From: an uncultured Eubacteriales bacterium
Lineage (GTDB): Bacteria; Bacillota; Clostridia; Oscillospirales; UMGS1783
Direction: 5' to 3'
Length of the DNA: 64,000 nt
NCBI GenBank assembly: GCA_934456365.1
Contig: CAKSHC010000003.1
Coordinates: 139,884 to 203,883, forward strand
In this document: positions 38,215-46,625 of the stretch, piece after piece
Numbering within the stretch: the first letter of the stretch is position 1
How the letters are laid out: every line of letters starts with the position of its first letter
Made by a program: the position numbers and the translations under genes
The notes under the pieces: model-generated
Seen by the model: only the letters and a program-made list of their open reading frames with translations
The model's database searches: none
What the model was told of the DNA's origin: nothing

Positions 38215-38949
38215 ATGGAACCGATCTTAGAGCTGCGCCACCTCCAGAAATCCTTCGGCGACCACGCCGTGCTGCGCGATATCCATCTGGCCGTTTACCC
38301 CGGGGAAACGCTGAGCATCATCGGCTCCTCCGGCTCGGGCAAATCCACTTTGCTGCGCTGTGTGAACCTGCTGGAGGAGCCCTCCTCCGGCGAGATCTTT
38401 TTCCATGGGAAAAACGTGCAGGACCGCAGCGTGGACATCTGCCGCACCCGCGCGCAGATGGTGATGGTGTTTCAGAGCTTCAATCTGTTCAACAATCTGA
38501 CCGTGCTGCAAAACTGCCTCATCGGCCCGATGCGGGTGCTGAAGATCAGCCGCGCCGAGGCCGAGGAGCGTGCCATGAAATACCTCGACCGCGTGGGCAT
38601 GACCCCCTTTATCCATGCCCGTCCCCGCCAGCTCTCCGGCGGCCAGAAGCAGCGCGCCGCCATCGCGCGGGCGCTGTGCATGGAGCCCGAGGTGCTGCTG
38701 TTTGACGAGCCCACCTCGGCCCTCGACCCCGAAATGGTCGGCGAGGTGCTCGAGGTGATGCGTTCGCTCGCCAAGGAGGGGCGCACCATGCTCATCGTGA
38801 CCCACGAAATGGCCTTCGCGCGCGACGTGTCCGACCGCGTGGTCTTTATGAAAGACGGGGTGATCTGCGAAGAGGGCGCGCCCGAGCAGATCTTCGGCAG
38901 TCCCGCTAAGCCCGAAACAAGAGAATTCCTCGCCCGGTTTTTGGGGTGA
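38215..38949 (+). CDS. Amino-acid ABC transporter ATP-binding protein
   Basis: 244 residues. Walker A GSSGSGKST (37-45), Q-loop VFQSFNLFNNLTV, signature LSGGQKQR, Walker B VLLFDEPTSALDP, switch His VTHEMAF. AAGGAGG lies 7 bases before ATG 38215; a GTG at 38209 is an alternative. It ends the operon, with a strong terminator after it. Confidence 0.95.
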   Translation: MEPILELRHLQKSFGDHAVLRDIHLAVYPGETLSIIGSSGSGKSTLLRCVNLLEEPSSGEIFFHGKNVQDRSVDICRTRAQMVMVFQSFNLFNNLTVLQNCLIGPMRVLKISRAEAEERAMKYLDRVGMTPFIHARPRQLSGGQKQRAAIARALCMEPEVLLFDEPTSALDPEMVGEVLEVMRSLAKEGRTMLIVTHEMAFARDVSDRVVFMKDGVICEEGAPEQIFGSPAKPETREFLARFLG

Positions 38950-38956
38950 GAAAAGG

Positions 38957-38988
38957 AAAAGGCTGAGTCGAAAGACTCAGCCTTTTTT
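38957..38988 (+). terminator. Terminator of the lysine transporter operon
   Basis: AAAAGGCTGAGTC-GAAA-GACTCAGCCTTTT, a perfect 13-bp stem with GAAA tetraloop and T-run. Confidence 0.93.
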
Positions 38989-38991
38989 CTT

Positions 38992-39261
38992 TCAGAGCCA
39001 TCTTTGAATGTCGGCCAGCTCCCGCTGGATCTGCTCCAGCCGGGCCGCCAGCTCCCGCCGGGTGGGCACCGGCGGCTTGCGCCCCACCAGCTCGTCCAGT
39101 GTGACCCCGAAAAAATCCGCCAGCTTCCAGAGCGCCTCGCTGTCCGGATTCGTTTTCCCCGTTTCGTAGTTCGAAAGCGTTTTCTGATCGATCCCCGTTT
39201 CACGCGACACGTCAATCTGCCGCAGGTCCCGATCCTCCCGCAAGTCCCTCAGCCTTTGCAA
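38992..39261 (-). CDS. XRE-family helix-turn-helix regulator
   Basis: 89 residues from TTG 39261, which has GGGAGGG ahead; the in-frame ATG pair at 39288 overlaps the promoter region and has no ribosome site. The HTH is RLRDLREDRDLRQIDVSRETGIDQKTLSNYETGKTNPDSEALWKLADFFGVT. A C-terminal helix (RELAARLEQIQRELADIQRWL) could dimerise. It is divergent from the collagen-like gene and their promoters overlap, so it may control that gene. Confidence 0.88.
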   Translation of the reverse strand: MQRLRDLREDRDLRQIDVSRETGIDQKTLSNYETGKTNPDSEALWKLADFFGVTLDELVGRKPPVPTRRELAARLEQIQRELADIQRWL

Positions 39262-39288
39262 ACCCCATCCCTCCCTTTGCCCCATCAT

Positions 39289-39318
39289 ACTATAATTTTC
39301 CTACAACAGCCTTGACAA
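39289..39318 (-). promoter_or_regulatory. Promoter of the XRE gene
   Basis: TTGTCA (39313-39318) and TATAGT (39289-39294) on the minus strand, spacer 18 bases; its -35 overlaps the -35 of the divergent promoter. Confidence 0.55.
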
Positions 39319-39340
39319 AGGAAGAAATTACCTCTATACT
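39312..39340 (+). promoter_or_regulatory. Promoter of the collagen-like protein gene
   Basis: TTGACA (39312-39317) and TATACT (39335-39340), spacer 17 bases, followed by AAAGGAGG and ATG 39395. Confidence 0.85.
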
Positions 39341-39394
39341 GTAAAATATACTAATATATTCCTATAGAAAGATGACTAAAGGAGGAATTGACCT

Positions 39395-42300
39395 ATGGAA
39401 AAAGCAGGGAAGAAACGGAGCGTGTGGCTGTGGATCACGGCTCTGGTCGCCGCCGCGGCGCTGATCGTGGGCTGTATGGCGCTGCTGAAAAAGGAGAGCG
39501 CGCCGGCCTCGGTCACGGTGGCCGACGGGCTTTCGGCTTATGAGCTGGCCGTGGCGCAGGGGTATGCGGGCAGCGTGCAGGAATGGCTGGGGTCGCTGCA
39601 GGGGCGCTCGGCCTATGAAATTGCCTGCGAGCACGGATTTTCGGGCAGCGAAAGCGAATGGCTTTCTTCGCTGCAGGCCCAAAGCGAAAAACCGGCAGCC
39701 GGGCTGAAAACGGCCTCCTTCAATGAAAAGGGCGAGCTGGTGCTCACCCTGAGCGACAACTCCACCATCCTCGTCGGCCGCGCCGTGGGGCGCGACGGGC
39801 AGGACGGCGTGAGCGTCAGCGAGGCGTGCCTCAACGAACAGGGGCAGCTCGTGCTCACCTTTTCCGATGGAAAAACCGTCAACCTCGACCGGGTGGTCGG
39901 CCAGAAGGGAAGCGACGGGGTGAGCGTGACCGCCGCCTCGATCGATGAGCAGGGCCGTCTTGTGCTCGGCTTCTCCAACGGCGAAGAGCGCGTTCTCGGC
40001 TCGGTGATCGGCGCCGCGGGTGAGCAGGGCGTGCCCGGCGAAAAGGGCGAAGCGGGCGTGAGCGTGGCTTCCGCCGGGCTCAATGAGCGCGGCGAGCTGA
40101 TCCTTTCCTATTCGGACGGGCGCGAGCCGCAGAACCTCGGCCGCGTGGTCGGCGAAAAAGGCGAGCAGGGAGAGGCCGGCGAAGCGGGTGTGGGCGTGCG
40201 CAGCGCCGCCCTCAATTCGCAGGGCGAGCTGGTGCTCACCCTGACCACCGGCCAGCCGGTCAACGTTGGCCGGGTGCTCGGCGCACAGGGTGAGAAAGGC
40301 GAGCAAGGCGAAAAGGGTGAAACCGGCGCTCAGGGCGCGCAGGGTGAGAAAGGCGAACAGGGCGCGCAGGGTGAGAAGGGCGAGCAGGGCGAAAAAGGCG
40401 AGGCCGGGCTCGGCATCGCGCAGGCCCGCATCAACTCCCGCGGCGAGCTGGTGCTCACCTATACCGACAACCGCATCGAAAATCTCGGCCCGATCGTCGG
40501 CGCGCAGGGCGAAAAAGGCGAGCAGGGTGAAAAGGGCGAAACCGGAGCCCAGGGCCCGCAGGGAGAAAAAGGCGAGCAGGGCGAAAAAGGAGAAACGGGC
40601 GAAACCGGCCTTGGCATCCAGTCGATCCGCATCGAGCAGGGCCGCCTGCAAATGACCCTGACCGACGGCACTCCCCTCGACCTCGGCTCGATCGTCGGCC
40701 CGCAGGGCGAGAAGGGCGATCCGGGCGAGGATGGCGTGGGGGTGACCGGCGCCGGAATCAATGAGCTGGGCGAGCTGATTCTTTCCTATTCGGACGGGCG
40801 CGAGCCGCAGAATCTCGGCCGTGTGGTTGGAGCCCAGGGCGCGCCCGGCGAAAAGGGCGAAACCGGGGCTCAGGGCCCGCAGGGTGAGAAGGGTGAAACC
40901 GGGGCGCAGGGCCCGCAGGGTGAGAAGGGCGAAACCGGGGCGCAGGGCCCGCAGGGCGAAAAGGGCGAAACCGGAGCGCAGGGCGTGCCCGGCGAGAAGG
41001 GTGAAACCGGCGAAGCGGGTGTGAGCCTGACCGGAGCCGCGATCAACGAGGAAGGCAAGCTGGTGCTTTCCTATTCGGACGGGCGCGAGCCGCAGGTGCT
41101 GGGAATTGTGGTCGGCGCGCAGGGTGAAAAAGGCGAAACCGGAGCCCAGGGCGAGAAGGGCGAGGCCGGCGTGGGCGTGGCCGAAGCCGGGATCGATGAA
41201 GAAGGCAAGCTGAGCATCACCCTTTCCACCGGCCGGGTGCTCACGCTGGGCGTGGTGCGCGGCGCCGACGGCGTGGGCATCGAAAGCCTTTCTCTGCGCG
41301 AGGATGGGCATCTTCTCATCTCTCTTTCCAACGGGCGCGAGCTCGACCTCGGGCAGGTCAAGGGCGAAGCGGGCGTGGGGGTGGAAGGCGCCGAGATCGA
41401 CGGGCAGGGCTGCCTGAGCATCTCCCTTTCCAACGGGAAAACCATCCCGCTGGGCCGGGTTGTCGGCGCGGCGGGCGAGAGCGTGACCGCCGTGGCCATC
41501 AGCACCGACGGCGACCTCCTCGTCACCCTCGGCTCCGGCGCCCCGCAGAACCTCGGCCGCGTGGTCGGCGAGCAGGGCCCGCAGGGCGAGAAGGGCGACC
41601 CCGGCGAAAAGGGCGAGCAGGGGAGAGGCATCCTGAAAACGGAGATCGATGGTTCGAAACTTATTATCTATTATACAGATGGTTCAATCGATACGCTTGA
41701 TTTGAACGGAACATCCGGGAATCCGGAAAAAGAAGTACTGGTGTACAGTTTGCTGTCTGATGGTACCTATGGTGTAATGGCTGGTGGAATGGCAAAATAT
41801 GTGGCGAACATAGAAATTCCATCTGTTCATAATGGAGTTGACGTTACACAGATTCTATCAAATGGATTTTCCGGGTTGACATCTCTGCAATCGATAGCCA
41901 TTCCTGAAAGTGTCGTCCGCATTGGCAGCGAAGCATTTAATGGATGTACAGGTTTACAGGTGGTTAAGTGGTCGGATAATATTACAAAATTGGGGGCGAA
42001 AGCTTTTTATGGTTGTACCGAATTGACCGATGTGACCATTCCCCGAAAACTAAGTGTTATTGAGACGTATACTTTTTCCGAATGTAGTTCTTTGGGTATT
42101 CTTACTATCCCAGACAACATCAAAAAGATTGGTGCCCATGCATTTGAGTCTGCCGGATTGGAAAAAGTTATATTTGAGAATGCAAAGTGGGAAACAGATA
42201 CCATGAGCTATGGCAAAAATTCTACTGAGAGCAGTGACCTAATTTCGGGCCATAGCACTAAAATATTTTACTTTAAAGCATCAGATGAAAACAATGGTGG

Positions 42301-42436
42301 AGATGGCTACTACAATATAGCTTCACCAGAAAATGCAGCAAAAGCTCTTAGTAAATTGGTTAGTTTTAAACCGTCTGAAAAAAGTAAATATTGGTATGCC
42401 TTTAAAGCTTATAGATATACGTGGTATTCGAAGTAA
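39395..42436 (+). CDS. Membrane-anchored collagen-like protein with BspA-type leucine-rich C-terminus
   Basis: 1013 residues. An N-terminal membrane segment (residues 9-31) is followed by two SAYE[LI]A-x6-GS-x2-EWL-x-SL repeats. Then come alternating collagen triplets (GEKGEQGEKGETG) and 40-residue beta modules ending YSDGREPQNLGRVVG or similar (about residues 110-745). The last 260 residues are BspA-like leucine-rich repeats (SLQSIAIPESVVRIGSEAFNGC; LTDVTIPRKLSVIETYTFSEC). From about 41640 to the end the DNA is strikingly AT-rich, unlike the GC-rich first part, so the gene looks chimeric. There is no sorting signal. A stalked adhesin is likely. Confidence 0.9.
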   Translation: MEKAGKKRSVWLWITALVAAAALIVGCMALLKKESAPASVTVADGLSAYELAVAQGYAGSVQEWLGSLQGRSAYEIACEHGFSGSESEWLSSLQAQSEKPAAGLKTASFNEKGELVLTLSDNSTILVGRAVGRDGQDGVSVSEACLNEQGQLVLTFSDGKTVNLDRVVGQKGSDGVSVTAASIDEQGRLVLGFSNGEERVLGSVIGAAGEQGVPGEKGEAGVSVASAGLNERGELILSYSDGREPQNLGRVVGEKGEQGEAGEAGVGVRSAALNSQGELVLTLTTGQPVNVGRVLGAQGEKGEQGEKGETGAQGAQGEKGEQGAQGEKGEQGEKGEAGLGIAQARINSRGELVLTYTDNRIENLGPIVGAQGEKGEQGEKGETGAQGPQGEKGEQGEKGETGETGLGIQSIRIEQGRLQMTLTDGTPLDLGSIVGPQGEKGDPGEDGVGVTGAGINELGELILSYSDGREPQNLGRVVGAQGAPGEKGETGAQGPQGEKGETGAQGPQGEKGETGAQGPQGEKGETGAQGVPGEKGETGEAGVSLTGAAINEEGKLVLSYSDGREPQVLGIVVGAQGEKGETGAQGEKGEAGVGVAEAGIDEEGKLSITLSTGRVLTLGVVRGADGVGIESLSLREDGHLLISLSNGRELDLGQVKGEAGVGVEGAEIDGQGCLSISLSNGKTIPLGRVVGAAGESVTAVAISTDGDLLVTLGSGAPQNLGRVVGEQGPQGEKGDPGEKGEQGRGILKTEIDGSKLIIYYTDGSIDTLDLNGTSGNPEKEVLVYSLLSDGTYGVMAGGMAKYVANIEIPSVHNGVDVTQILSNGFSGLTSLQSIAIPESVVRIGSEAFNGCTGLQVVKWSDNITKLGAKAFYGCTELTDVTIPRKLSVIETYTFSECSSLGILTIPDNIKKIGAHAFESAGLEKVIFENAKWETDTMSYGKNSTESSDLISGHSTKIFYFKASDENNGGDGYYNIASPENAAKALSKLVSFKPSEKSKYWYAFKAYRYTWYSK
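40855..40990 (+). repeat. 36-base tandem repeats coding collagen triplets
   Basis: Consecutive near-identical units code GETGAQGPQGEK. Related 9- to 27-base collagen units are scattered over 40280-41170. Such repeats change length easily. Confidence 0.85.
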
Positions 42437-42477
42437 ATTGTAAGGAAAATAAGAGAAAAGTCAAAAAGGAGAGAAAA

Positions 42478-43008
42478 ATGCATCCGATTTTCACCATGCA
42501 GTATGGCGAATTCGCCGCGGCGGATGAGCTGCGGGAAAAGCTGAAGGCTTCGGTTTTTGTTCCGGCCTCGGCGCAGGAAAAGGAGATCGATTTTCTGCTG
42601 TATCGCCCCGGGAGGTCGGGGGGCCGGGTGGTCACGGTGCAGGTTAAAACCTCGCGCTCCTATTCGGGAAAGCATCGGCAGAATTTCTGGTTCAATCGCT
42701 TTGTCCCGGGGGAAAACGCCGATTGGTTTCTGCTTTTCTGCCTGTATCCGAAGCTTTCCGCCGATGCCGATTCGGGCGTGGGCGCGGTTGATTGGGACCA
42801 TGTGATCCTCGCTTTTCGGCAAGCGGAAATGAAGGCCTTTCTGGATGAGCTGCATCTGAAAAAGAATCCCGAAAAGCCGGACAGCAAGTTTGCCGTCGCC
42901 TTCGATCGCAAAACGGTTGTTTTCCAAACAAGAGGCTGCGGCGAGGAGAGGGACATCAGCCGTTTTCTTCTTTCAAATCGTCTGCCCGAGCTGCAGGCCG
43001 ATTTATAA
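42478..43008 (+). CDS. Possible PD-(D/E)XK-fold protein, unknown
   Basis: 176 residues. EKEIDFLLY followed by GGRVVTVQVKTSRSYSGKHRQNFWF matches the D...(E/Q)xK core seen in some intron-type and restriction-type nuclease families, where QVKTS is common. The remaining part (ADWFLLFCLYP; DWDHVILAF) fits a mixed alpha/beta domain. AAGGAGAG precedes ATG 42478; the ORF upstream is noncoding. It is GC-rich again, unlike the end of the preceding gene. No methyltransferase or other defence gene is near, so its role is open. Confidence 0.65.
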   Translation: MHPIFTMQYGEFAAADELREKLKASVFVPASAQEKEIDFLLYRPGRSGGRVVTVQVKTSRSYSGKHRQNFWFNRFVPGENADWFLLFCLYPKLSADADSGVGAVDWDHVILAFRQAEMKAFLDELHLKKNPEKPDSKFAVAFDRKTVVFQTRGCGEERDISRFLLSNRLPELQADL

Positions 43009-43060
43009 GCCGTTTTGGGGCGCCGCGCAGATCCTGGAAAGCTATCTCAAGCTCCGATAA

Positions 43061-43105
43061 AAAGAAGGGTGCGGACCGAATCGGTCTGCACCCTTCTTTT
43101 TTTCA
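43061..43105. terminator. Terminator, usable in both directions
   Basis: AAAGAAGGGTGCGGACCG-AAT-CGGTCTGCACCCTTCTTT (one G-U pair) followed by T's; it lies between converging genes. Confidence 0.92.
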
Positions 43106-43141
43106 TGCGGCGAGCGAGGAGGATCGCGCCGCAGGGAAAGC

Positions 43142-44458
43142 TCAGTGGAACTTGGGCAGCCAGTCGCCGTGGGCCTCGATGAGGGCGTCGACCATGGCCA
43201 CGATCTGATCGGGATCGAGCTGCGCGGCGGTGTGCGGATCAAGCATGGCCGCCTGATAAACGGTTTCCCGCTTTCTGGTGTGCGCCGCCTCGATGGTGAG
43301 GAGCTGGGGGTTGATGTTGGTGCGGTTGAGCGCGGCCAGCTGCTCGGGAAGCGCCCCCACGATGGTGGCGTGGATGCCGGTGCCGTCGGCCAGACAGGGA
43401 ACCTCTACGCAGGCGTCCTGCGGCAGGTTTTCGATTGCGCCGCGGTTGATGAGGTTGCCGCCGAATTTATAGGGCCGGTCGCTCACGACCGCGTCCATGA
43501 TATAGGAGCCGTATTCGTGGGAGCGCTCGTGCTCGAGCACCCCGGTGCGGCACATCTCGGCATACTGGTCCTTCCAGTCGGCGATCTGCTTGACGCAGCG
43601 GCGGGGGTATTCGTCGAGTGGGATGTTGTATTTCTCGATCAGATCCTCCCGGCCCGGCTTGATGAAATAGGGGTTGTATTCGGCGTTGTGCTCGCTCGAT
43701 TCGGTGCAGAAATAGCCAAGACGGCGGATGTATTCGAAGCGCACCTTATCCTTGAAGTCGGGCTCGGCCAGCTTTTCCAGCGCCCGGCGGCGGATCTCGG
43801 GATAGAGGTCGTTGCCGTCCTTGTCATAGATCTTCAGGAGCCAGGCCATGTGGTTGATGCCGGCGATCAGGTCGCGCCGGCCGGGGGCGCGGTCTTCCAT
43901 GCCGCATTCGGCCAGAACCGTCGACGAGCAGCTCTGCACACTGTGGCACAGGCCGATGGTTCGGATCGGGGTGTAGCGCTGCAGATAGCCCGAGAGCATG
44001 GCCATGGGGTTGGTGTAGTTGAGGAAGAGGGCGTCGGGGCAAACCTCCTCCATGTCGCGGGTGAAGTCCTCCATCACCGGGATGGTGCGCAGCGCCCGCA
44101 TGATCCCGCCGATGCCCAGCGTGTCGCCGATGGTCTGGCGCAGGCCGAACTTCTTGGGCACCTCAAAATCGGTCACGGTGCAGGGCTCGTAGAGCCCCAC
44201 CTGAATGGCGTTGACCACGAAAGACGCCCCCCGCAGAGCCGCCTTGCGGTTCTCGACCCCGCAGTAGGTCGTCAGCCGCCCCACGCCGCCCTTGCCCTTC
44301 TGGATCGCCTCCAGAATGGTCAGGCTCTCTTTCAGACGCTCGGCGTCGATGTCGTAGAGGGCGAATTCGCTGTCGCGCAAAGAGGGGGTGCACATGCAGT
44401 CGCCAATGATGTTGCGCACAAAGATGGTGCTTCCCGCACCCAGAAAGGTGATCTTCAT
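43142..44458 (-). CDS. melA: Glycoside hydrolase family 4, alpha-galactosidase-like
   Basis: 438 residues. GH4 enzymes use NAD and a divalent metal for a redox-assisted cleavage of glycosides. The NAD loop is FLGAGST (5-11), metal ligands are in LCHSVQ (Cys171, His172) and INHMAW (His203), and NYTNPMAM is the substrate region. The CHS and NHMAW versions fit alpha-galactosidases or alpha-glucuronidase-like members rather than phospho-beta-glucosidases. AAAGGAGC precedes the ATG. It is divergent from an AraC regulator, its likely activator. The exact sugar is not provable here. Confidence 0.85.
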   Translation of the reverse strand: MKITFLGAGSTIFVRNIIGDCMCTPSLRDSEFALYDIDAERLKESLTILEAIQKGKGGVGRLTTYCGVENRKAALRGASFVVNAIQVGLYEPCTVTDFEVPKKFGLRQTIGDTLGIGGIMRALRTIPVMEDFTRDMEEVCPDALFLNYTNPMAMLSGYLQRYTPIRTIGLCHSVQSCSSTVLAECGMEDRAPGRRDLIAGINHMAWLLKIYDKDGNDLYPEIRRRALEKLAEPDFKDKVRFEYIRRLGYFCTESSEHNAEYNPYFIKPGREDLIEKYNIPLDEYPRRCVKQIADWKDQYAEMCRTGVLEHERSHEYGSYIMDAVVSDRPYKFGGNLINRGAIENLPQDACVEVPCLADGTGIHATIVGALPEQLAALNRTNINPQLLTIEAAHTRKRETVYQAAMLDPHTAAQLDPDQIVAMVDALIEAHGDWLPKFH

Positions 44459-44469
44459 TCCGGTCGCTC

Positions 44470-44533
44470 CTTTTGTTGTTAGATAAATCCAGTGTAGCGC
44501 ATTTTTCGGCGATTTTCCATTGACTTTTGTTGT
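44470..44533. promoter_or_regulatory. Direct repeats between the divergent GH4 and AraC genes
   Basis: CTTTTGTTGT occurs exactly at 44470-44479 and 44524-44533, 54 bases apart, and each is followed by a T/C-A/T-rich tail. AraC proteins often bind direct repeats. The first copy overlaps the GH4 ribosome site, which may be chance. Confidence 0.35.
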
Positions 44534-44549
44534 CTATCTTTGTTAAAAT
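44520..44549 (+). promoter_or_regulatory. Promoter of the AraC regulator gene
   Basis: TTGACT (44520-44525) and TAAAAT (44544-44549), spacer 18 bases. Confidence 0.6.
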
Positions 44550-44567
44550 GTTGGATGAGGTGAGAAA

Positions 44568-45335
44568 ATGGAAACCAGGCTCCTGCTGCTGCGCCGTGAG
44601 CTTCCCCGGGTGCGGCCCTTGTTTGCGGGCGAGGAAAAGTGCGCCCCCGCCCATTGCTACGGCCCGGCGGTGCGGGGCTATTATCTGGTGCATTATGTGT
44701 TTTCCGGGCGCGGCGTGCTGCTGGCCGACGGGCGGGAATGGCCGGTCGAGGAGGGGGAGATGTTCTGGATCCGCCCCGAGGAGGTCACCACCTACCGCGC
44801 CGACCGGAAAGCCCCCTGGCATTATGCCTGGGTCGGCTTCGAGGGCGGCGCCGGGTGGGACGCTTTGGCGCTGCGCCGGGTGATCCCCTGCCCCGAGGGG
44901 CGGCGCATCTTCCGCGAGATCGCCGACGTGCGAAAGGCCGAGGTCGACCGCGAAGCCGTCATCACCGGCCTGCTCGTCGAGCTCTTCGGCCGCCTTTCTC
45001 CCGCCCCCGCCGGCGCCGGCAGCCGCCCGGTGCAGGCCGCCCAAAGCTATATGGACCATAACTACGGCGAGCCCCTCTCCATCGCCCGCCTGGCGGGCTA
45101 CCTCGGTCTGGAGCGCACCTATTTTTCCGCTCTCTTCAAGCGCGAAACCGGCCTTTCGCCCAAGGAATACCTCACCCGCCGGCGCATGGAGCGCGCCTGC
45201 GAGCTGCTCGCCGAGCAAAAGCTCACCCCCTCCGAAGCCGCCGTGCGCTGCGGTTATGGGGACCTTTTCCAGTTTTCCAAGGCCTTCAAAAAATTCACCG
45301 GCCTGCCCCCCAGCCGGTGGGGAAAAGAAAAATGA
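44568..45335 (+). CDS. AraC-family regulator, sugar-utilisation type
   Basis: 255 residues. The N-terminal cupin sensor (YYLVHYVFSGRGVLLADGREWPVEEGEMFWIRP) is typical of MsmR/RafR-like regulators of alpha-galactoside genes. The C-terminal HTH pair is LSIARLAGYLGLERTYFSALFKRETGLSPKEYL and AAVRCGYGDLFQFSKAFKKFTGLPPSRW. It is divergent from the GH4 gene. Its stop codon lies inside the terminator stem. Confidence 0.9.
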   Translation: METRLLLLRRELPRVRPLFAGEEKCAPAHCYGPAVRGYYLVHYVFSGRGVLLADGREWPVEEGEMFWIRPEEVTTYRADRKAPWHYAWVGFEGGAGWDALALRRVIPCPEGRRIFREIADVRKAEVDREAVITGLLVELFGRLSPAPAGAGSRPVQAAQSYMDHNYGEPLSIARLAGYLGLERTYFSALFKRETGLSPKEYLTRRRMERACELLAEQKLTPSEAAVRCGYGDLFQFSKAFKKFTGLPPSRWGKEK

Positions 45336-45362
45336 GCCTCTCCGAGAGAGGCTCATTTTTTC
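45331..45362. terminator. Terminator between AraC and ilvE
   Basis: AATGAGCCTCTC-CGA-GAGAGGCTCATT with T-run; 12-bp perfect stem. It includes the AraC stop codon. Confidence 0.92.
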
Positions 45363-45376
45363 TTATCGGATTCGTC

Positions 45377-46441
45377 TTATTCGATCGGCAGGATCCAGTC
45401 GTAGGGATCGGGCAGCTTGCCCCACTGGATGCCGGTCAGCGTGTCGTAGAGCATTTGGGTCAGCTCGCCGATCCTGCCGTCGTGGATGCGGTAGGTCTGA
45501 TCCTTGTAGCGCAGCTCGCCGATGGGCGAAACCACCGCCGCCGTGCCGCAGCCGAAGGCCTCGCGCAGGCGTCCCTGCTCGCAGGCCGCCCCCAGCTCGT
45601 CCACGCTCAGCCGCCGCTCCTCCACCTTCACACCCTTGTCGCGCAGCACCTGAATGCAGGATTTGCGGGTGATGCCGGGCAGGATCGAGCCGGTCAGCGC
45701 CGGGGTGACCACCGTGTCGTCGATGAGGAACATCACGTTCATCGCCCCGACCTCTTCGATGTATTTGCGCTCCACCCCGTCGAGCCACAAAACCTGCGAA
45801 AACCCGATCTCCTCGGCCTTGTGCCCGGCGCGGAAGGAGGCGGCGTAGTTGCCGCCGCACTTGGCCTCGCCCGTGCCGCCGCGCACCGCGCGCACATCCT
45901 GATCCTCGATCATGATCCGCACCGGCTCCAGCCCGCCGGCGTAGTAGCTGCCCACCGGAGAGGCGATGACCACGAATTTCGCCTTCTTCACGGTGTGGAT
46001 GCCCAGCGTTTCATCATTGCCGAACAGAAAGGGGCGCAGATACAGAGAGGTCCCCTCGCCGTGGGGCACCCAGTCCCGATCCAGCGAAACGAGCGACGTG
46101 ATGGCCTGCAGGGCCTCGTCGGGATCCAGCGGCGGCAGGCAGAGGCGGCGGGCCGAGTTGTTGAGCCGCGCCACATTCTCCCACGGCCGGAAGAGCCGCA
46201 CCCCGCCGTCTGCCGCGCGGTAGGCCTTCAGCCCCTCGAACACCTCCGCTCCGTAGTGGAACACCGTGGCCGCCGGGTGCAGCGAAAGCGGCCCGAAGGG
46301 CACAATACGGGCGTCGTGCCAGCCGTGCTCGCTGTCGTAGTCCATCTCAAACATGTGGTCGGTGAAGTATTTGCCGAAGGAAAGCCCCTTCTCGTCCGGC
46401 TTGGCCGCCGGACGCTCCGTGCGTTGGATCCGAATCTCCAT
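45377..46441 (-). CDS. ilvE: Branched-chain amino-acid aminotransferase
   Basis: 354 residues, the class IV PLP fold of the longer (eukaryote-like and Bacillus YwaA-type) group. Family blocks: VFHYGAEVFEGLKAYR, LYLRPFLFG, the PLP lysine in GTGEAKCGGNYAAS, EEVGAMNVMF and GITRKSCIQVL. It makes or breaks down leucine, isoleucine and valine with 2-oxoglutarate. GGAGGTG precedes the ATG, and a terminator hairpin in the leader suggests attenuation. Confidence 0.96.
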   Translation of the reverse strand: MEIRIQRTERPAAKPDEKGLSFGKYFTDHMFEMDYDSEHGWHDARIVPFGPLSLHPAATVFHYGAEVFEGLKAYRAADGGVRLFRPWENVARLNNSARRLCLPPLDPDEALQAITSLVSLDRDWVPHGEGTSLYLRPFLFGNDETLGIHTVKKAKFVVIASPVGSYYAGGLEPVRIMIEDQDVRAVRGGTGEAKCGGNYAASFRAGHKAEEIGFSQVLWLDGVERKYIEEVGAMNVMFLIDDTVVTPALTGSILPGITRKSCIQVLRDKGVKVEERRLSVDELGAACEQGRLREAFGCGTAAVVSPIGELRYKDQTYRIHDGRIGELTQMLYDTLTGIQWGKLPDPYDWILPIE

Positions 46442-46461
46442 AAAAACACCTCCGAAAAATC

Positions 46462-46493
46462 AAAAAAGGGCACTTGCCTCCCGGCAAGCGCCC
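46462..46493 (-). terminator. Leader terminator (attenuator candidate) in front of ilvE
   Basis: On the minus strand GGGCGCTTGCC-GGGA-GGCAAGTGCCC (46483-46493, 46468-46478; one G-U pair) is followed by T6 (46462-46467), before the ilvE ribosome site and only about 25 bases after the predicted transcription start. Confidence 0.75.
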
Positions 46494-46524
46494 TTCATTG
46501 GACGAAAAACAATTTCTGTTTGGG

Positions 46525-46553
46525 ATTATACACCCGATTTCCACAAATGTAAA
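46525..46553 (-). promoter_or_regulatory. ilvE promoter
   Basis: TTTACA (46548-46553) and TATAAT (46525-46530) on the minus strand, spacer 17 bases. Confidence 0.75.
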
Positions 46554-46625
46554 GAGGAAATTTCGGTTTCGGCATTTTTGTTATGCCGTTTTGGCTCCGA
46601 GGAATATTCAGCCGAGCGATTCCCT

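Noticed and set aside
40280..41170. Possible CRISPR or intergenic tandem array
   Set aside because: The repeats are multiples of nine bases within one reading frame and code collagen triplets; no spacers of constant length exist.
39362..41311. A 649-codon open frame antisense to the collagen-like gene
   Set aside because: It mirrors the collagen and beta repeats on the other strand (repeated FALLTLRAL-type runs), has no ribosome site, and crosses the divergent promoter.
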